Below the pieces are notes generated by a model. The model saw only the letters and a list, made by a program, of their open reading frames with translations. It ran no database searches and had not been told where the DNA came from. From Fomes fomentarius (Eukaryota > Basidiomycota > Agaricomycetes > Polyporales > Polyporaceae), in the NCBI GenBank assembly GCA_022606135.1, contig JABYQN010000005.1, positions 3,038,001 through 3,102,000 of the forward strand: DNA of 64,000 bases. The letters run 5' to 3'. This document shows, in pieces, positions 1 through 13,300 of this stretch. The position numbers and the translations under genes were made by a program. Position 1 is the first letter of the stretch. Every line of letters begins with the position of its first letter.

Positions 1-572
1 TCCCCTCCCCCTCCAGGGGTTCCAACTTTCCCGTTCACGTCTCATCGCTTGGGTTGCCTTTGGATGGCCAATGGGCACGGATGGCAGTCGCAGCCCGGGG
101 CAGCGGCCATCATTCGCTCAAGCACTGTTCCAATCACTCTATCAGTCGATCACTCCTTGGGCGGCTGCCTTCCGAGCTCATTTACGCGCGTCGTGCGTAT
201 GTGGGGAACCCGCTCTGGAGCTTGCTCCTCACTGCCACTAGCACCACTCCCTCTTTCTCTCTTTTCTCTTCTCTCTGCACTGTGCACCATACATTCACCG
301 GCTGCCGGTCCTTTCAGCCTCAGCCTACCTTCCCATAATACTTTATATCCGTCCTTTTTGTTATATTCTCTTTTTCCTTGCTTCTTGCCTCCCTATACCC
401 TCACGAATCCCACTCACGAGTCCCGCCGCTGACCCAACACTTCCCCCGCACTCTAGTAATCAGCGACAGGTCGTTCTAATTCCGACGCTCTCCTTCCCCA
501 CCCTTCATTTTTTCAGCACCCACCATACCTTGTCAAGATACCCCACTTCCAACCTCCGTCCGAGCCCGTACA
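1..572 (+). promoter_or_regulatory. Upstream/5'UTR region of the DUF6533 gene
   Basis: No convincing gene. The stretch is strongly pyrimidine-rich on the + strand (long CT runs at about 240-420 and 480-540), as is common just upstream of transcription starts in filamentous fungi. The open frames here have no splice signals or family motifs. I infer promoter plus 5'UTR of the gene starting at 573. Confidence 0.4.
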
Positions 573-2471
573 ATGTCTCTCATCCCCGACCATGTCTTCC
601 ACGAACTTGCCGCAACGAGGTACATGAGTGGTCAGTTCCGTCTTCTACTACCATTCCTATCTGCCCCACTCACTCGACCACACCAAGCCGCGGGCCTCAT
701 GATCCTCCTATACGACCACCTCTTGACGTTCGGAGATGAAGTCAAGCTCATATGGCCTGCCCCCGCAACGTATGCCAAGTACATCTTCCTCCTCAACCGC
801 TACACCGTCTTGGCCACCCTCCTTGCAGTAGCTTATGGTCCGTCTTCCTTGCCGACACTAATCACACTCGCACTCAGCTCAGTATATCCCCCAGAAACGT
901 GTGGTTTCGTGCAGACCCCATTCAACGACCACGTGCGTTTTCTTCCCTCTCCCCCTTCCCCGTGCATACAGTGATCGAAATAGACGATTCTTTAACGTGC
1001 TCTCGCGATCTCCAGGGGTAAGTCATATACGCAACTTGCTCAATGAAATGGACGGTTGTAGTTGACGACGCATGCGTGTGCTGAGCAGATGCAAACAGTT
1101 CATCTTCGTGTGCTCGATGCTCGCCATCGTCTCTGTCGGCATCGCGAACCTCCTTATAATGCAACGGGTCGTCATCCTCTGGGAACATCGGCCGGTGCGT
1201 CCTTCCTTCCATCTCCGGTTGAGTCCTTCTATGGCGCTGACGCGCATATACGCACACGTTTTGTCGTGTGCGTGCAAATAGATCATCTTGAAAATCATGG
1301 CAGTGGGCTTCTTGATCAGCTTCGCGATGCAAGTGACCACGATGATCATCACGCTCATCGAACATCTGCGTGAGTCCTTCTGCGTCAATTGCACCTTGCT
1401 ATATGCGCGCTTCTTTACGCGTGCACTGACAGTGCGTTGTGTTTTGGCGCAGCTTTCATTATGTGGTCGAGTGGAGCGGGGATGTGCATAGCTACCAAGT
1501 CTTCCCCTTTGCTTATCGCTGTCTGGGCTTCTCCGGTACGTCTCTCGTCCTTCATGTTCTCTATCTTCTTCTTCACTTCGCCGTTTTCCATGATTATACA
1601 CCCACTTCTGGAGCGTGGAATATCTATTAACCATTTCCGTCCGACCCACTAACAGCTGCTGTTCGAGATCTTTGTTCTCGGTTCGACCGCGCTCAACGCG
1701 CTCGACCGCCCGCGCACCGTTGAGCTCCCGATCGTCAAGGCGCTCCATTCAGACGGTATTGGCTACTTCATGGTACATCTCTCCCCATCCTCTTACCGCG
1801 GGAGCTGAACCGATTTACTGGTTGACCCGTATAGACCATCACATGCTGCCGCATCGCCAATGTCGTGCTCGCGGCCATCTCCCGCCCGTCCCTCACGTTC
1901 CTCGCCGTCTTGTAAGTTCCCACTCCGCGTTCCGACCATCTATCTGATGGACTTATACTAACAACAACATCGAACTCACCACGACACCGATTTGACCAGC
2001 TTCATCTGGGCGATGACAACAACAGTCCTCGGCCGCCTCCTCCTACACCTCCGCGAGGCCGAATGCCGCCCCCCACCCCTCCTCGACCCCACACACCCAG
2101 AATACAACCCCGCGCTCGCAGACGACTCCTCGCACACGCCCTACTCGCCGTATTCGCCCTCTGACCCCCGCTCTCGCTCGCACTCGCGTTCGCACTCCAC
2201 GTACGCGTACACGCCCGAGCGCGCGATGTCGCCCTTCGGCCTCGTCCCACTCACGAAGCACGTCTCGAACAACAGCGTGAGCAAGCTCTCGACGTCCATG
2301 TCGTGGTCGGACACGGCGGGCACGCGCACGCTTTCGCCCGATAGTGTGATCGAGATCGGGTACGGGGTCAATGCTCGCTCGGCAACGCCGTCAATGCCCC
2401 CTTCTCCGCCTCCGCCTCCGCCGGTGCAGGAGTATCACTACAAGAAACGGTCCTATGACCCGAGTGAGTGA
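573..2471 (+). CDS. DUF6533 domain multi-pass membrane protein
   Basis: Function unknown; this is a large basidiomycete family of putative seven-TM proteins. The start is ATG 573. Exon 1 (573-630) ends at GTCAGT; exon 2 (688-837) encodes the family signature DHLLTFGDEVKLIWP followed by KYIFLLNRY. Later exons carry hydrophobic segments: about 1090-1200 (FIFVCSMLAIVSVGIANLL), 1282-1370 (IMAVGFLISFAMQVTTMII), 1452-1535, 1655-1773 (LLFEIFVLGSTALNAL, with SDGIGYF as in relatives), and 1836-1915. The last exon (from about 2000) begins FIWAMTTTVLGRLLLHLRE, then has a Ser/Pro-rich cytosolic-type tail ending at TGA 2469-2471. Exons 1-2 are certain; the junctions around 930-1090 are not resolved, because the simplest acceptor gives a stop. 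Ligand or signalling role cannot be read from sequence. Confidence 0.8.
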
Positions 2472-2769
2472 TCCGTTTTGACTATGACCTTTGTGGTGGT
2501 CTCTCCGGGCGAGGGACGGACTGCGAGCTGATGTTTTTCAATCAATGTGGCAGATGTACGACCATGGGACTAGATAGGTGCACACTGTACGCGTAGTATT
2601 TGCATACGATTGTTGTTGTTGTTGGAGGCTGTGCCTAGTATGTGTATTCATTGTGCTTTATGCGGAGTGACACTTCAATCTGCAGCTCTCGGATGCTCTC
2701 ACGCATGGCTTGGAATAAGAGGGCTTTTTCCTTCTCCACAGCACGTCTACTACATACACGATGGTGAGC

Positions 2770-3063
2770 CTAGACGAGGTAGCCCGCACTGACATCGTTC
2801 GGTTCCCCCAAAATGCAGCGGCGCATATGCATCTCAAGCTCCGCGCGTTTAGTAAGTAGCGTGTCAGCTCGCCCTCGGGGATCGGTTGGCTTGCGGTTTC
2901 TACTGACAATGTAGGCAGCTTCCTCATGCCATGGCACCTCCATCCACGCGCGTACGACGGCGTTAGCGCGATTCTCATCGATTTCACCTACTGGTTCAGT
3001 CCTATTCAACAGTGTGAGATACACCGGAAGTGAATCACAGCACATGCCATCTTCAGACTTCAT
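2770..3063 (-). CDS. Small open frame of unknown status between convergent genes
   Basis: A 97-codon frame starts at a true ATG (3063-3061) and ends at TAG 2770. It lies between the 3' ends of the DUF6533 gene and SUB1. I recognise no domain. Its middle contains a plausible intron on the same strand (GTCAGT donor near 2914, a CTTACTAAAC branch-like stretch, and an AG), so it may be a two-exon remnant rather than one exon. It could equally be chance 3'UTR sequence. The rest of 2472-3206 shows no other coding signal. Confidence 0.2.
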   Translation of the reverse strand: MKSEDGMCCDSLPVYLTLLNRTEPVGEIDENRANAVVRAWMEVPWHEEAAYIVSRNRKPTDPRGRADTLLTKRAELEMHMRRCILGEPNDVSAGYLV

Positions 3064-3206
3064 TCCTACCCTAGTGTCACTTCGTCAATATATTACACAT
3101 AACAGCAGATGAACATACACAGCAGCGACATGCGGTAGGGGTCATGTAGACTCCGATAGCGATAGCAAGAGGATAATGTACAGTTAAGGTTGGGTCACGG
3201 ATTTCT

Positions 3207-3938
3207 TCACTTCTTGAGCCTCGCAAAGAAGGAGTCGATAACATCGCTGCCCTTCTTCAGAGTTTCCCACTACACGATTGGGTCAGCGGATGGGATGCGG
3301 ACGAAGATGGAGGTCGTGCTGCGGTAGGACACACCTGCTCTTGGCTGAGAGAGATACCCTTCTTCCCAGGCTTCAGATCACCCTCGTCTCCATAAAATTC
3401 ACGGATGTCGAGATATTTCCCCCTTCACGCGCCAGCCTGTGAGTTCCCCACGGGGGTGTAGACGAGATGAATGCGGGACACACCTTTGAATGTGTTCACC
3501 GTTGCGCGTCGCTTCTTGCCCAACTCTACATATCTCTCACCGCGTTCGTTCACTCCAGCCTGCACCTCGCCAGTGTCCTCGTCCGGCTCTGGTGAGCTTC
3601 CTTTCGGGGGCTTCTGCAGGTTTGTGTTGAATCGATCGTGAATCAGCATCGAGAGTTGAGTCGTATGGACATACTGGTGGGTTTGTTGTTGACTTTGACT
3701 TTGACTTCTTCGCGGGTTTCGGGGCCTCTTCTTCACTTTCCCCATCTGACTCCCGAGTCTACCACGCATGTACATCAGGAGACGTGGCGGGACTAGCGGT
3801 AGCTTCACATACCACCTTTACCTTCTTGCCGGTCCGGCGCGCGGTCTGGAGGGGTCGTTCTGGCGAGCTGGACGGGGCGTTTGGAACGTCGTAATCCTCA
3901 TCATCGCTCGAGTATTCGACTGGCTTGCGTTTGACCAT
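3207..3938 (-). CDS. SUB1: SUB1/PC4 transcriptional coactivator (p15 family)
   Basis: Nuclear single-stranded-DNA-binding coactivator of RNA polymerase II. The start is ATG 3938 (MVKRKP). Exon 1 (3938-3813, 42 codons) is Ser/Asp-rich and ends at GTATGT. Exon 2 is a Lys/Ser-rich linker (28 codons). Exon 3 encodes the first half of the PC4 fold, [20 protein letters not shown]. Exon 4 encodes [20 protein letters not shown] then ISLSQEQ, and the last exon begins at the Trp of WETLKK and ends RLKK, stop 3209-3207. These match the PC4 core (DIREYW…GEMKPGRKGISL…QW). About 160 aa, as usual for the fungal family. The exon 3/4 junction is ambiguous: the frame is kept only with a weak GTCCCG donor, giving [13 protein letters not shown]. 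Divergent from the HECT gene. Confidence 0.93.
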
Positions 3939-4305
3939 CACCTTGTGTGGGTTGTGTAGAGAATAAGCAAGAGAACAATCGCGAGGAAGAGCGGAGGTCC
4001 GGGAGGAGGCGCGACGTGAGTTAAACTGAGTGCAAGGATCGCGATATTTTCGAGATAGATAAGCTACTTAGAATATCGGCCACTTCATATTGGTACGGAC
4101 CAATAGTCATTTGAAGTAATCAGTTGTTAGCGTGGGAAACAGCGTCATTATTGGCATCGGGACTTGGGGAGGAGGCGTAAGCGGTCCCCTCAACTCTCCC
4201 GCCACCGCTCTCTCTCTCTCTCCATTCCAACTTTCTGCTCCTAGCTTTGTCTAAAGAGCAGAAGATCAATCACGCTACACATCCCCGACATCCTCGTCGC
4301 GGACG
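3939..4305. promoter_or_regulatory. Shared upstream region of SUB1 and the HECT ligase
   Basis: A 367-bp gap between divergent start codons. It holds a CT tract (about 4205-4225) upstream of the HECT start and no open frame of interest. I infer a bidirectional promoter from the geometry only. Confidence 0.5.
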
Positions 4306-7300
4306 ATGAGGATCCTCCACAAATCCAAGCGAGCGGTAACTCCGGTATGTCATTTTCAGTAGCCAAGACGCGTCTCCAATCAGACTAAACCCTTCGGCCA
4401 CATAGCTTCCCCAGGTTGCAGAGCTCATCAACAAACTTCTCGAAACCCTAAATGATGACCTGCATGAGGTCGTATCCCAGATCGACTCGTGGAAATGGCC
4501 GCGCTCGGATTTGAACGCATGGATCAAGGTTCTCAACAAATTCGACGCGATCCTCGAGGAAGCGATCCGGGACTACGATATCGACAACCTTCAGGTCAAC
4601 GTGTTCACCCCCCTCACCAAGAAGACTGTCTGCGAGATCCTCCGTTTCGAGCGTTTGTTGTTGGAGAACTCAACGAACAGGAAAACATTCAATTCCTACG
4701 ACGTGCGTGTCGTGCTTCTCGCTTTTTGTTTATTTGCTAACGAGGCACTACTCGTCACAGCGGTTGAACAGCCTCATGTTCTCATCTGATCTCGACGTCC
4801 TCATCCTCGCCCTTAACCTCCTCTTACGCCCTGCGCAGCAATATTCCTCCCAACCCGCAGTGTCACACGCACTGAGCATCTCGACGCCACGCCTCACCTC
4901 GCTGGCCAAACGCTGGCCAAACCTCCGTGACTACGATATCAACCTTGTTGACTTGGTGACTGACAAGGGGAGAGCGCAGGTTGAAGCCCTTCCAACGGAA
5001 GCTAGAGAGGTGAACTTCGTATTCTACCGTCAAACTTCACCAACTACCGCAGCGAAGGAAAAGGAGAAGGAGAAGACGATGGAAGGCGATGTGTTTGAGT
5101 TGACCGTGCAGACGCCTCGCAAACCTACTCCAGCTGCCGGTCCGTCTACCGGCGCATCGACATCCTCCGGTGCGGTCACCATCCACATTGACAGCAAGGG
5201 GATCGAATCGAAGCCCGCAATGGACGTCCTCGCAGACGCGATCGAGGCGCACAACGTCCCTGATAGAGAGAAATTCGAACTCCTGATGCGCATCCGCGGC
5301 GCACAAGCGTTGACGAACGCGCATGCGGCCGACCGTGAAAAGCTCGTTGTTGTCCGCTTGCTCGCCACGGCGATCTTCGGGCACACGCATACTGACTCTC
5401 AGGCGCAGTCCTCGCTCTTCTTGTACGAGCCTGACCTTATCACGCATATAGCTGAGCTCTTGCAGCTTGACCGCGGCGTCGACATCCAAGTCCAGACTGC
5501 TGCTGTCGCGGCTCTTGACGCCATGTCTCGGTATCGATCCAAGATTCAAGACGTCCTGACTGCTGTCAACGCTGGAGTCAACCATGGTATCCTCATGGCC
5601 TTGCTCAGGAAGACTGTCTCTGAAATCGCTCAGCCTACGTCTACCCTTCCGCAGGCGTTTGTTGAGGCGCTCTTCTCGTTTATCACGTTCCTTGCGACAC
5701 ATGCTTCTGGCGGAAACATGATCGTTGGTGCTGGTCTAGTGCCGGTTCTCATCCAAGCAATCGAGAATAGGCTGCCGAACCGTCTGTATCTGGTTTCGAA
5801 GACCATGCAGTTGCTTGACAATGTTCTGTATGGCTACACTAATGCATTCACGCTGTTCTGTAATGCCAGAGGTGTTGAGATCCTGGTTGACCGTATTGAG
5901 GTAAGCTACAACCCTACCTCGGTTATCGCACTACTCACTGCGTCTGACAGTACGAAGTCGATCTTGATATCGAAGAGCACGGGAATGACGGTACACCAAA
6001 TGACGTCGTCGCGGCCTATGGTACATACCTGCAGTTCCGGTTAGGGCACATCGCGCTGACGTCTCTTCACCACAACAGGCAAGCTCTCAGTTGCTCGCAC
6101 CGCCGTGCTGAAGCATACCCTTCGCTCTGTTCATCGCATGATGCAATCTTCAGGAACGGCAGAAGGTTTGCGAGGCCTGCTCGACTCTTCGCTACTCAAG
6201 TCCGTCAAGAAGATTATGCAGCACCGCGCTATCTTCGGCCCAAGTGCCCTTGCGCTCGGTAAAAATGAATTGTTCATTGTCCTGCGAAGATGCACTCAAT
6301 ACTTTACATCTTCTAATAGCGATCAACATCATGGCGATCTTCGTGCACAACGAGCCGACGTGCCTCCCCGTCATTCAAGAGGCCGAGCTTCCCGAAGTTT
6401 TCTACAGTGTCATCGAGAAGGGCCTCGAGCCCGTCATTGAGGTCATCCAATCCGTCCCCAATGCCATCGGCGCGCTCTGCCTGAACCAAGCAGGGCAAGA
6501 TCAGCTCAATGCGCGCCCGAACACGATTCCAAGCCTCTTCACGATCTTCACGTCCGAGGACCACCAGCGCGTCCTGCAGGAGAAGGAGAACGCGGTTCTC
6601 ATCGGGACGTCGATCGAGGAGCTCATCCGCCACCATCCGAGTCTGAAGGAGAAGGTGTTTGGCGCGATTAAGGCGACAATGAGCAGGATTGCAGAATTGG
6701 GCAATTCGTTTGTGATCCCGAACGACATCAAGCATTGGTATAGGTTGCAGGCTCAGACGCCCGCTCCTACCGCAGCAGCATCAGGGGCAGGTGAAGATGC
6801 GGATGTCGCTATGGAGGTGGACCAACCTAGTACAGCGGAGCAGGCGTCCACGTCGACTGCGCCAGCTCAGTTCGTGCAACCGTCCAACGAGCAGACGGGT
6901 ACGAAGGAGGAATTCTTTGGCAGGTCGCATGATAATATCGTCATCTCGTACATTGACGTCTTTGGCAAGGTAGTGTTACGGTTCATCTACACCATGAGCT
7001 TCTCGTACTGACTCAGTATCTCCCTCCCAGTTCCTCGAAGGCTTCTTCCAGCATGTCCCTCACTGTCGGGACTTTGTCGCTGACGCTGACGGCCTTGACC
7101 GCCTAGCCAAGCTCACCTCGCTGCCGTGTCTGCCGTATGATTTCGCAAACAGTGTTGCTTCCGATTCTCTCGTGCAGGTCATCCGTACAATGGCGGAGGC
7201 TGCTACCAACGAGACGCTCACGTTCCTGGTCAAATTGGTACAAGAGTCTCTCGAGGAGTGCAGGTACTTCTGGGAAACGATGGAGGAGCAGCCGAAGTTA

Positions 7301-10300
7301 CTCGAGCTGGTAGAGTTCAGTGGTTCGTCGATGATCTCGATTGAAATCGCGGAGGATGCTTATTACTGTATCTCACAGGTGGTGAGGAGGAAGAGAAGGC
7401 CAACGACAAGTACCGCAAGCTGATCGCATTGCATACGCGAAGCTCGCTCCTCTCCGATATCTACGCAACTGCGGGCTATTCACATGGCCGCGCGACGCAC
7501 ACCCTTCTTCAATCCCTGCTCGGGCGCGCTCCGTCCCCAATCCCCGACCTCGGCGCGCTCCACCGCGCGTGCGTATGGGAGAACATCGTCCTCAAGTCCG
7601 CTCTGTCGTCGCGTGGTATAGACGTAACAACCTCTCAGGATCTGTTCTCGACCTTCCTTTCGGCTACTACTCAGGATCGTGAACGGGAACGTGACGGGCA
7701 GGCCGCGACGCCTGTTGGTGAACGCTCGAATGTGACGACGCACGGTGTTGTCCCTGCTGCGGGTACTGCTGCAGTGAATGCTACCACTACCAATGGTGCG
7801 ACGCCGGCTGAGGCGCCGTCCAGTACCCCGTCGGTGACCAAGAAGGAGGATCAGCCGAGGGATAAGAACGCGAGAGGTCTTAAGTACATCGTCACGCAGA
7901 TCCCGTCCTCGCTCGGTCCGTTCTTCCAATGTGAGTGTTTCGTTATGTATGACTTTCATCTCGACTGGATGCTTATGCTCATTTGTGTATTAGCTATCGT
8001 CCGACTGTTCCAGACCCGCCGAAGCACCGACACAGCTCAGAAGCAGAAGATCAAGGAGGCGGCAGCGATCCTCGCAGATATCGTCGTCAAGCACCTCGAG
8101 CAGAAGCCATTCAGTAAGTGACGTCTTGGGTATCGTGTATTCGTTACAAACAAAGTTTGATGCGGACGCTCGTAGGCGACAAGTTGTCTCTATTCTCGTA
8201 CTACACGGCGATGCTGAACGCTATCACATCTTTACTCGTCGATGGTAAGCCACTTAGCAATCATATTGATGTTGATACTGACCTACTTCTAGAGCGACCT
8301 TCACAGAAGACTCTCCATACGATGCTCTTGGTGGCTGTCAACCGTGTCGGGGGCTTGGACGCTCTGTTTGGTCTCTGCCGCGAGTTCATCACAACCATTG
8401 ACATGATCTCTCCGGTTAGCGTCGAAGAGAGGTCGGAGGTGACCAAGCAGGAGCTCAGCCATGCATTCAATGGCTTGAAGGTCGCTCTCTCCCTTCTGCA
8501 GCCCATTGTCTCTGCCCGCCCGCTATTCGATTCCACTCAAACTCCCCTCGCCATCACGACCGACAAGAAGGATACAGATGCAGAGTACTTCGAGCCGCAT
8601 AATTTCCTTGTTCGCATGCGTCATGTCGTCCTGCCTCTCATCCGCACAATATGGGAAGCATCGTGGCTCGCGTCTGCGCCTATTGGTGTCAGCAAGCTGG
8701 CTGTCCACATCGTCATGGAGCTCCTGAACGCTGAGAACGAGGAAGTCAAAGACGTACAGACGTCTGCTTCGATCCTGGGCGGAGGTGGAATTGGAATTCC
8801 TCGCATGCCCCCTATTGCGGGCCCAGATGAGAATCGCATCCGCCAGCTGATGGACATGGGTTTCCCGCGCTCCGCCGCTGAACGTGCCCTTGTGCGGACG
8901 CGGAACAATGTCAACGCGGCGACGGAGCTTTTGCTCGCTCACCCTTATCCCTTCCCTCCTGACCCCGAGCCTCCTGCTGCCGAAGCCCAACCCGCCGCCG
9001 GCGAGGGGGAAGGCGCAGCTGGTGAAGGCGACCCGCAACCTGCAGCATCAGCAGAAGGTTCGCCTGATTCTTCTGACAACGAGGGAGCAGCTGGCCCCAG
9101 TACCGAGGAGCAGCCACCTGCCCCGCCTGGCAAGAGTGCTGAGGAGTGGGTCAAAGAGTTGAGCACCGCTCGCGAACCTCTCAAGCAGGACATTGGTAGT
9201 CGCATCCTTGCACTTGTCGACGAACACCCCTCGCTGGTATTTGATGTGCAGAAAGTCTTTGTTGGTCCCACCAGCGACTATCGCACGCAGGCGGTCAAGT
9301 CGCTCATCGACGACATCCAGGCGTTCTCACCGTTCGCGTACGACGTACAGGAGCAGCCATTGTCTGTGAGGTGCCACCTGCTTGCCCTCGTTCTAGGCGA
9401 GCCTTCGTCGCCTGCCGCTCAGATGCCGGAGAAGGAGGCAGAGAACCTCATGAACGTGCTACTGTCTCTTCACTTGTCGAACCCTGCAGAGAACGGACAC
9501 CCTGTAATCCCCAAGTGGTTGTCCGCACAGCTCCTCGTCGTCGAGTCCCTGCTAGTCATGGGTGACTCTCCGCGTTCTGTTACGTTGCCGAAGGAGAACG
9601 AGCCTATCGTCCGCGAGTCGATCGCCCAGGGCCCCCGTTACACAGAAGCACGCAACACTCTTTTCGACTTCTGCATGCGCTTGCTTGAGGTCCCGACCCT
9701 ACCCAAGGATGAGCTCATCTCTGTGCTGAGGTTGATCGTGCTCTTGACGCGTGATCCTTCTATCGCGGATAATCTCGTGAAGCGTAATGGAGTTGGATTG
9801 TTGTTCCAATACCTCCGAGTCTCGTCTGGCACCCAGAGTGGGACAGGCATCCAGTCCTACATCGCGATCATCGTACGCCACGTCGTCGAGAATCAGTCGA
9901 CGCTGCAGAGCGTCATGCGTCAGGAGGTCAAGCGGTTCTTCTCCCATCCCCGCACCCGCATGGTGGACATCGGAACATTCGTCTCGGGTTGTAACTCCAC
10001 TGCGTTGCGCGACCCCGAGGCTTTCGTCAAGGTGACGGAGGACCTCTGCCAGTTGTCGCAGCCATACGGGTCGATGAAGACAATCAGTCTCAAACCTGAG
10101 ACGTCGAGCACGACTCCTCAGCCGTCAGGTGTATCGGGTGAGGCTAAAGACAAGGGCAACGAGATGCAGGTAGACGAACCCTCAGTAGCCGCCATCCCAA
10201 GTGCTCCCGCAGAGTCCACTGAGGCGCTTATCCACTATCTCATTGGCGAGCTCATGAAGACCGTCAGGTCGGACGTGCTCCCCGAGGGTATCATTATCAA

Positions 10301-13300
10301 TGCCTCGAACGCGGATGCAACCAAGTCTCCGGACGCCATCCCCCCTCTCGGCGAGACTCTGCCGGAACACCCACAGGCCGCGACAGAGCCCAAGCCACCT
10401 CAAGATCCGGTTGACTACACCTACCCCTGCTTCATCATGCAAGTCCTCACCGAGCTGCTGTTCTCCTACGAGTCCTGCAAGATCGCGTTCCTCTCCTACA
10501 CCCCGAAGAAGCGCACACAAACGCCCGCGAAGGATAGTGGCTTCAAGCACCGCACCGCTGCCATTCAATTCCTCCTGTCTGACTTGATGACGTTCGGCAC
10601 AATCAACCCCCAGCCTCCGACAGAGGCCCGCAAACAGATCACGCTTTGCAATTGGGCAATGTCTGTCATCGTTGCGCTCTGTGTCGACACGAACTCGGGC
10701 CAGGACATCAAGGACGTCCCTTCGGACCTCATTTCTGTGCGCAAGTTCGTCCTCGAGGCGATTAGCCGTGCGCTCAAGGACTTGCCTTCGTCGGACAACC
10801 CGGAGACTCGATACAGTCGGCTCCTCGCTCTAGCTGATTTGTGTCATCGTCTGTTGACCGTGCGGTTCAATGTCAACGGGAAGAAGACGAGCGACGAGGT
10901 CCCAACCCACGTTGCGAAGGTCATGCTCGAGAAGAATTTTGTCGCCACTCTTACCAACGTTCTTGCTGAGGTGGACCTCAACTATCCCAACATCCGCAAT
11001 GTGGTATCTTCCGTTCTGCGCCCTCTCGAGCATCTGTGCGTGAGATCCTCCTACCATTGCACTATACACTGACGCGGTTTTGTTGTAGCACCAAGATCGC
11101 GATGAAGATGAGTCGAGTATCTGACAAGAACAAAGAGCTGGTCGAGGAGAAGCCTGACACATCTGAGTCCGACATGTCGGAAGAAGATGAAGACGGGGAA
11201 GACGAGACTGAGAACCCAGAGAACGATGAGGCGAGCCACGTGTATCGCAACTCTTCGCTTGGACTGTGCGTATGCCACTACATTTCCGACCCTTTACTCA
11301 TATCATCCTTTCAATGGATACTCATGACACGAAATTTAGCTTCGGTGGTGTGAGTAAACTGGGCTATGTTCAGTGAAAACGATACTGACCTTGCTTCCAG
11401 GAAATGGAGGACGTACATTACGGTGATGATGATGACATGGGCGAGGAGGGTGAAGAGGATGACGATGGCGACGTTGAGATGGACTTTGCTGATGAGACAG
11501 GGAGCGAAGATACCTCTGCTACTGACGAAGAGGACGTCGAAGGGGATCTTGAGGACGAGACTGGCGAATCAGAGGAAGGATGGCAGGACGAAGACGAGGA
11601 AGAAGAAGCAGGCCTGGTCGAGAATGAAGGCGAAGCCACGGAGGAAGATGGCGATGATGACGAAGAGGACGAAGGAGAGGAAGTTATGTGGCAGGTCAGT
11701 CCTGATTGATCTGATTGCATATTCACGTCGTTGAAAATTCTCGCATTACAGGATATCGCAGTAGGCGGCGCCGAGGGTGCTGCTGCTGATGGCGCTGACG
11801 AAGGAGACGAGGAAGAAGACGCTGGAGGTACGTCATATCCCCACCCGCCCGTGCAGTGCAGAACTAAGGCACGCTCCTTAGACATGCCTATTGCTCCTAT
11901 GGATATGGACGACGAAGGAGACGTTATGTCTGAAGGCGAAGAGTAAGTTCCTTCCAAAAGATGCCTAGAATAACCCACTTATGTCTCCCGAGATTCGCGG
12001 ACGAGCTCGGCATTGTTGATGAAGGTCACCCCGGACCTAGTTTGTTCGATCTCGCAGCCGGCTTTGCGAATGCTCTGGTTGGTGGGCCGTTAGCTGCTGG
12101 CCTTGGTGGCGCCCCCGATGGACACTCGCTTGTCTGGACTGGCGCAGTTCGTTCTTCTCGTCGGCGCGGTGGTGGTGAGAAACACCTTGTCTCAACATAT
12201 ACACGTGCTGTACTGACACATTCATTAGGCGATGATGACCTTGAAATCTTTGGACGACCTCGAAATCCTCCTCCCCCTTCTGCCGAGAACGTCACTCACC
12301 CCCTGTTGCTTGACCCTGCTACTAATGCTACGCGTGCCTCTCAAGCCAGGTCTTCCCGACGCAATCGCGGACTTTTCGGTGGTGGTCTTGACGTTCACGC
12401 AAATCTCGACGACGCATTCGGCGAAGGTGCAACCCAGTTCTTGCAACAAATGTTGTCGCATGGTCGAGCCATTGGTCACGAAGCCCTTCACATCAACGTT
12501 CCTGCCGGAGTGCTTGGTACCTTCCAGCGCCATGGGCGTGGTGGCGCGATCTCCGCCTCCATCCGCTTAGAGAGAGCTCCTCGTCCGGGTGACTCACGAC
12601 TGGAGGGACGTTCTCTCGAGCCTCTCCTCACAGTTCAGCGTTGGGCGGAAGAAGCCAAGATGCTCCACGGCAAGTTCGAGCAGACCCGTTTGACGAAGCT
12701 GCACAACCATGTGATCATTGCGCTCCTTCCTCCCGCAGTTGAGGCATGGAAGAAAGCGAAAGAGGCCGAACAGCGAGAGCAGGATCGTCTCCGTGAGGAG
12801 CAGGCTCGTGCTGCGGAGGAGGCGGCGAAGAAGGAGCAAGAAGCCATTGAAGCTGCCGAGAAAGCGAAGGCTGAAGAGGAATCCAAGGCTGCTGAAACTG
12901 CCGCCGCCGCCGCCGCCGCCACTGAAGCTGCTGCCAACGCTGCTGCGCAAGAGACAAGTCCTGGTGATACTGACGTCGAGATGGCAGATGCTACGGAGAG
13001 TACCCCTGCGGATCAGGCTCCAGTTGAGAGCGAAGCTCCAGCGGCTGGGCCATCCACAGAGGCCGCGCCTGCACCCGAGCGAATCACTGTCATGATCCAC
13101 GGCAGTCCTGTCGACATCACCGACACCGGCATTGACCCGACGTTCCTCGAGGCCCTCCCAGATGACATGCGGGAAGAAGTTCTCAACCAGCACGTCCGCG
13201 ATCAACGCGCTGCTCAGGTTGAACGACCTGCCGATTCCCAGATTAGTGCAGAGTTCCTCGATGCCCTCCCTCCAGACATTCGGGCGGAAATCATTCAGCA

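Noticed and set aside
11418..11978. Serine-rich 186-codon minus-strand frame
   Set aside because: Antisense of the Glu/Asp-rich acidic stretch of the HECT ligase; pure compositional shadow.
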